This document shows positions 62,850 through 64,000 of a stretch of DNA of 64,000 bases, in pieces. The notes below the pieces were generated by a model. The model did no database searches and was not told where the DNA came from. It saw nothing but the letters and a program-made list of their open reading frames with translations. The DNA comes from Isoptericola sp044389085 (GTDB lineage Bacteria > Actinomycetota > Actinomycetes > Actinomycetales > Cellulomonadaceae). Position numbers and translations under genes: made by a program. Numbering within the stretch: the first letter of the stretch is position 1; every line of letters starts with the position of its first letter. The DNA lies in the NCBI RefSeq assembly GCF_044389085.1, contig NZ_JBIRXP010000001.1, positions 1 to 64,000 on the forward strand. The letters run 5' to 3'.

Positions 62850-62933
62850 GGCGGACTCCTGACGTCAGGGGTGCCGGGGCGGCGCCCTGGGTCGATCACA
62901 CGGCCGTCGCCGGTTGCTTGCAACCGCCGCCGC

Positions 62934-64000
62934 TCAGATCCGCCCGACGTCCACGACGGTGAGCGCGACCGTCCCGGCCTCGTCGCTCGCGGCCAGGTCG
63001 ACGACGGCGGTGATCGCCCAGTCGTGGTCGCCGTCCGCGTCGTCGAGCACCTGGCGCACCCACCAGGTGCCCGCGGGCACCTCGGCGACCTCGACGCCGT
63101 CGCGCGTGGTGGTGGTCGCGCCGCCGGGCAGCTCCGTGCCGGGCTCCCGGATGGTGAGCAGCCCGGCCGCACGGGCGGCGGGGCCGATGCCGACCGCGTC
63201 GTCGCCCTGCGCCTCGAACAGCGGGTCGAGCGCGGCGGCCCAGGCGTCGCCGTCCCAGCCGTGCGCGCCGTCCAGGGCGCCGAGCGCGTCGTAGTCCTCG
63301 CGGGCGGCGAGCTCGACGCGACGGAACGTTGCGTTGCGCACCAGGCGGCGGAAGGCGCGCGGGTTGCCCGTGACCGGGCGTGTCGGCGCCTCGGCGCCGG
63401 CTTCGGCGAGCTCGCCCTCGACGACGGTGTCGGCGTCGTCGTCGACCGGGTTCTGCAGCCGCTCCCACTCGTCGAGCAGCGACGAGTCGACGCCGCGCAC
63501 CAGCTCGCCGAGCCACTCCACGACCTCCTGCACCTCCTCGGTGCGGTGCTCCTCCGGCACCACCTGGCGCAGCGCGCGGTAGGCGTCGGCGAGGTAGCGC
63601 AGCACGACGCCCTCGGTGCGCTCGAGCCCGTACACGCTGACGAGCTCGGCGAACGTCATGGCCTGCTCGAGCATGTCGCGCACCACGGACTTGGGCGCCA
63701 GCTCGGCGTCGGCCACCCACGGGTTGGACCGCTTGTACGTCAGGAACGCCGGCTCGAGGAGGTCGGCGAGCGGCCGCGGCCACGTGACGTCCTCGAGCGC
63801 CTCCATGCGCTCCTCGTACTCCAGGCCCTCGGCCTTCATCGCCGCGACGGCCTCGCCCTTGGCCTTGCTCTGCTGGGCGTAGAGGATCTGCCGCGGGTCG
63901 TCGAGGGTCGCCTCGATGACGGAGACGACGTCGAGCACGTGCGTCGGGCTCTCGACGTCCAACAGGTCCATGGCCGCGAGCGCGAACGGCGACAGGGGGG
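62934..64000 (-). CDS. DEAD/DEAH-box RNA helicase C-terminal part (DUF3516), truncated by window edge
   Basis: The reading frame is open to the right edge, and the residues before the first internal Met (LSPFALAAMDLLD) continue the protein, so the real start is outside. The 355 visible residues match the DUF3516 domain found after the helicase core in actinobacterial DEAD-box proteins: ESPTHVLDVVSVIEATLDDPRQILYAQQSKAKGEAVAAMKAEGLEYEERM, WPRPLADLLEPAFLTYKRSNPWV and LVSVYGLERTEGVVLRYLADAYRALRQVVPEEHRTEEV. The helicase motifs themselves are not in view. The 84 bases between it and the coiled-coil gene hold no gene. Confidence 0.85.
   Translation of the reverse strand, partial: PLSPFALAAMDLLDVESPTHVLDVVSVIEATLDDPRQILYAQQSKAKGEAVAAMKAEGLEYEERMEALEDVTWPRPLADLLEPAFLTYKRSNPWVADAELAPKSVVRDMLEQAMTFAELVSVYGLERTEGVVLRYLADAYRALRQVVPEEHRTEEVQEVVEWLGELVRGVDSSLLDEWERLQNPVDDDADTVVEGELAEAGAEAPTRPVTGNPRAFRRLVRNATFRRVELAAREDYDALGALDGAHGWDGDAWAAALDPLFEAQGDDAVGIGPAARAAGLLTIREPGTELPGGATTTTRDGVEVAEVPAGTWWVRQVLDDADGDHDWAITAVVDLAASDEAGTVALTVVDVGRI

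Overview
The window is about 64 kb of very GC-rich, gene-dense actinobacterial chromosome. Codon use (C/G at third positions, many GTG starts), TANNNT-type -10 boxes, MsiK-style sugar ABC operons without an ATPase, and DUF3516-helicase, YccF and GatCAB families suggest a Micrococcales member (Cellulomonadaceae or Promicromonosporaceae-like). The taxon is inferred from style, not from an alignment. No phage, insertion sequence, CRISPR array or tRNA gene was seen. The first 36 bases are the 3' end of a 5S rRNA gene followed by a strong terminator, so an rRNA operon lies just left of the window.

0.4-16.5 kb and 21.2-22.1 kb: a purine/ureide catabolic regulon. OHCU decarboxylase, HIU hydrolase, urate oxidase and a urate/xanthine permease turn urate into allantoin. 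Allantoinase and ureidoglycine aminohydrolase continue the pathway, and glyoxylate is used two ways: glyoxylate carboligase, tartronate semialdehyde reductase, hydroxypyruvate isomerase and glycerate kinase, or malate synthase plus an ACT-domain malic enzyme. Allantoate amidohydrolase and the ureidoglycolate-cleaving enzyme are not here. An IclR-family regulator sits in the middle. Three promoters share an unusually regular four-half-site operator directly after the -10 box, and partial versions lie at the iclR/malic-enzyme and malate synthase promoters; this is the best-supported regulatory finding.

16.5-25.8 kb: gatCAB, a GNAT acetyltransferase, a small autoregulator-like HTH protein with a perfect double palindrome at its start codon, a photolyase, a POT peptide transporter and a DoxX protein.

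26-35 kb: two different dihydroxyacid dehydratases flank a kynurenine cluster (tryptophan 2,3-dioxygenase, an amidohydrolase and kynureninase). The amidohydrolase occupies the place of the missing formamidase. Next come a pterin dehydratase and an unusual PCD-VOC-PCD-VOC protein.

35-49 kb: a drug-type ABC transporter, then branched-chain amino acid synthesis: ilvBNC with an attenuator and an Ile/Leu/Val-rich leader peptide, leuB, ilvE, and cimA with a second leader peptide and attenuator. Isoleucine is therefore probably made through citramalate.

49-59.4 kb: a MurNAc/anhydro-MurNAc recycling cluster: RpiR/MurR-type regulator and BadF-type amino-sugar kinase, then (after a lipoate ligase) binding protein, two permeases, cytoplasmic NagZ, AnmK and MurQ.

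59.4-59.7 kb: a symmetric array of 20-bp repeats, five in one orientation and seven in the other, supplies the stop codons of both convergent neighbours. It is the most unusual sequence structure in the window.

59.7-64 kb: YggS, YccF, a YbaK-type deacylase, a TauE/SafE permease, a coiled-coil membrane protein and the 3' part of a DUF3516 RNA helicase that runs off the right edge.
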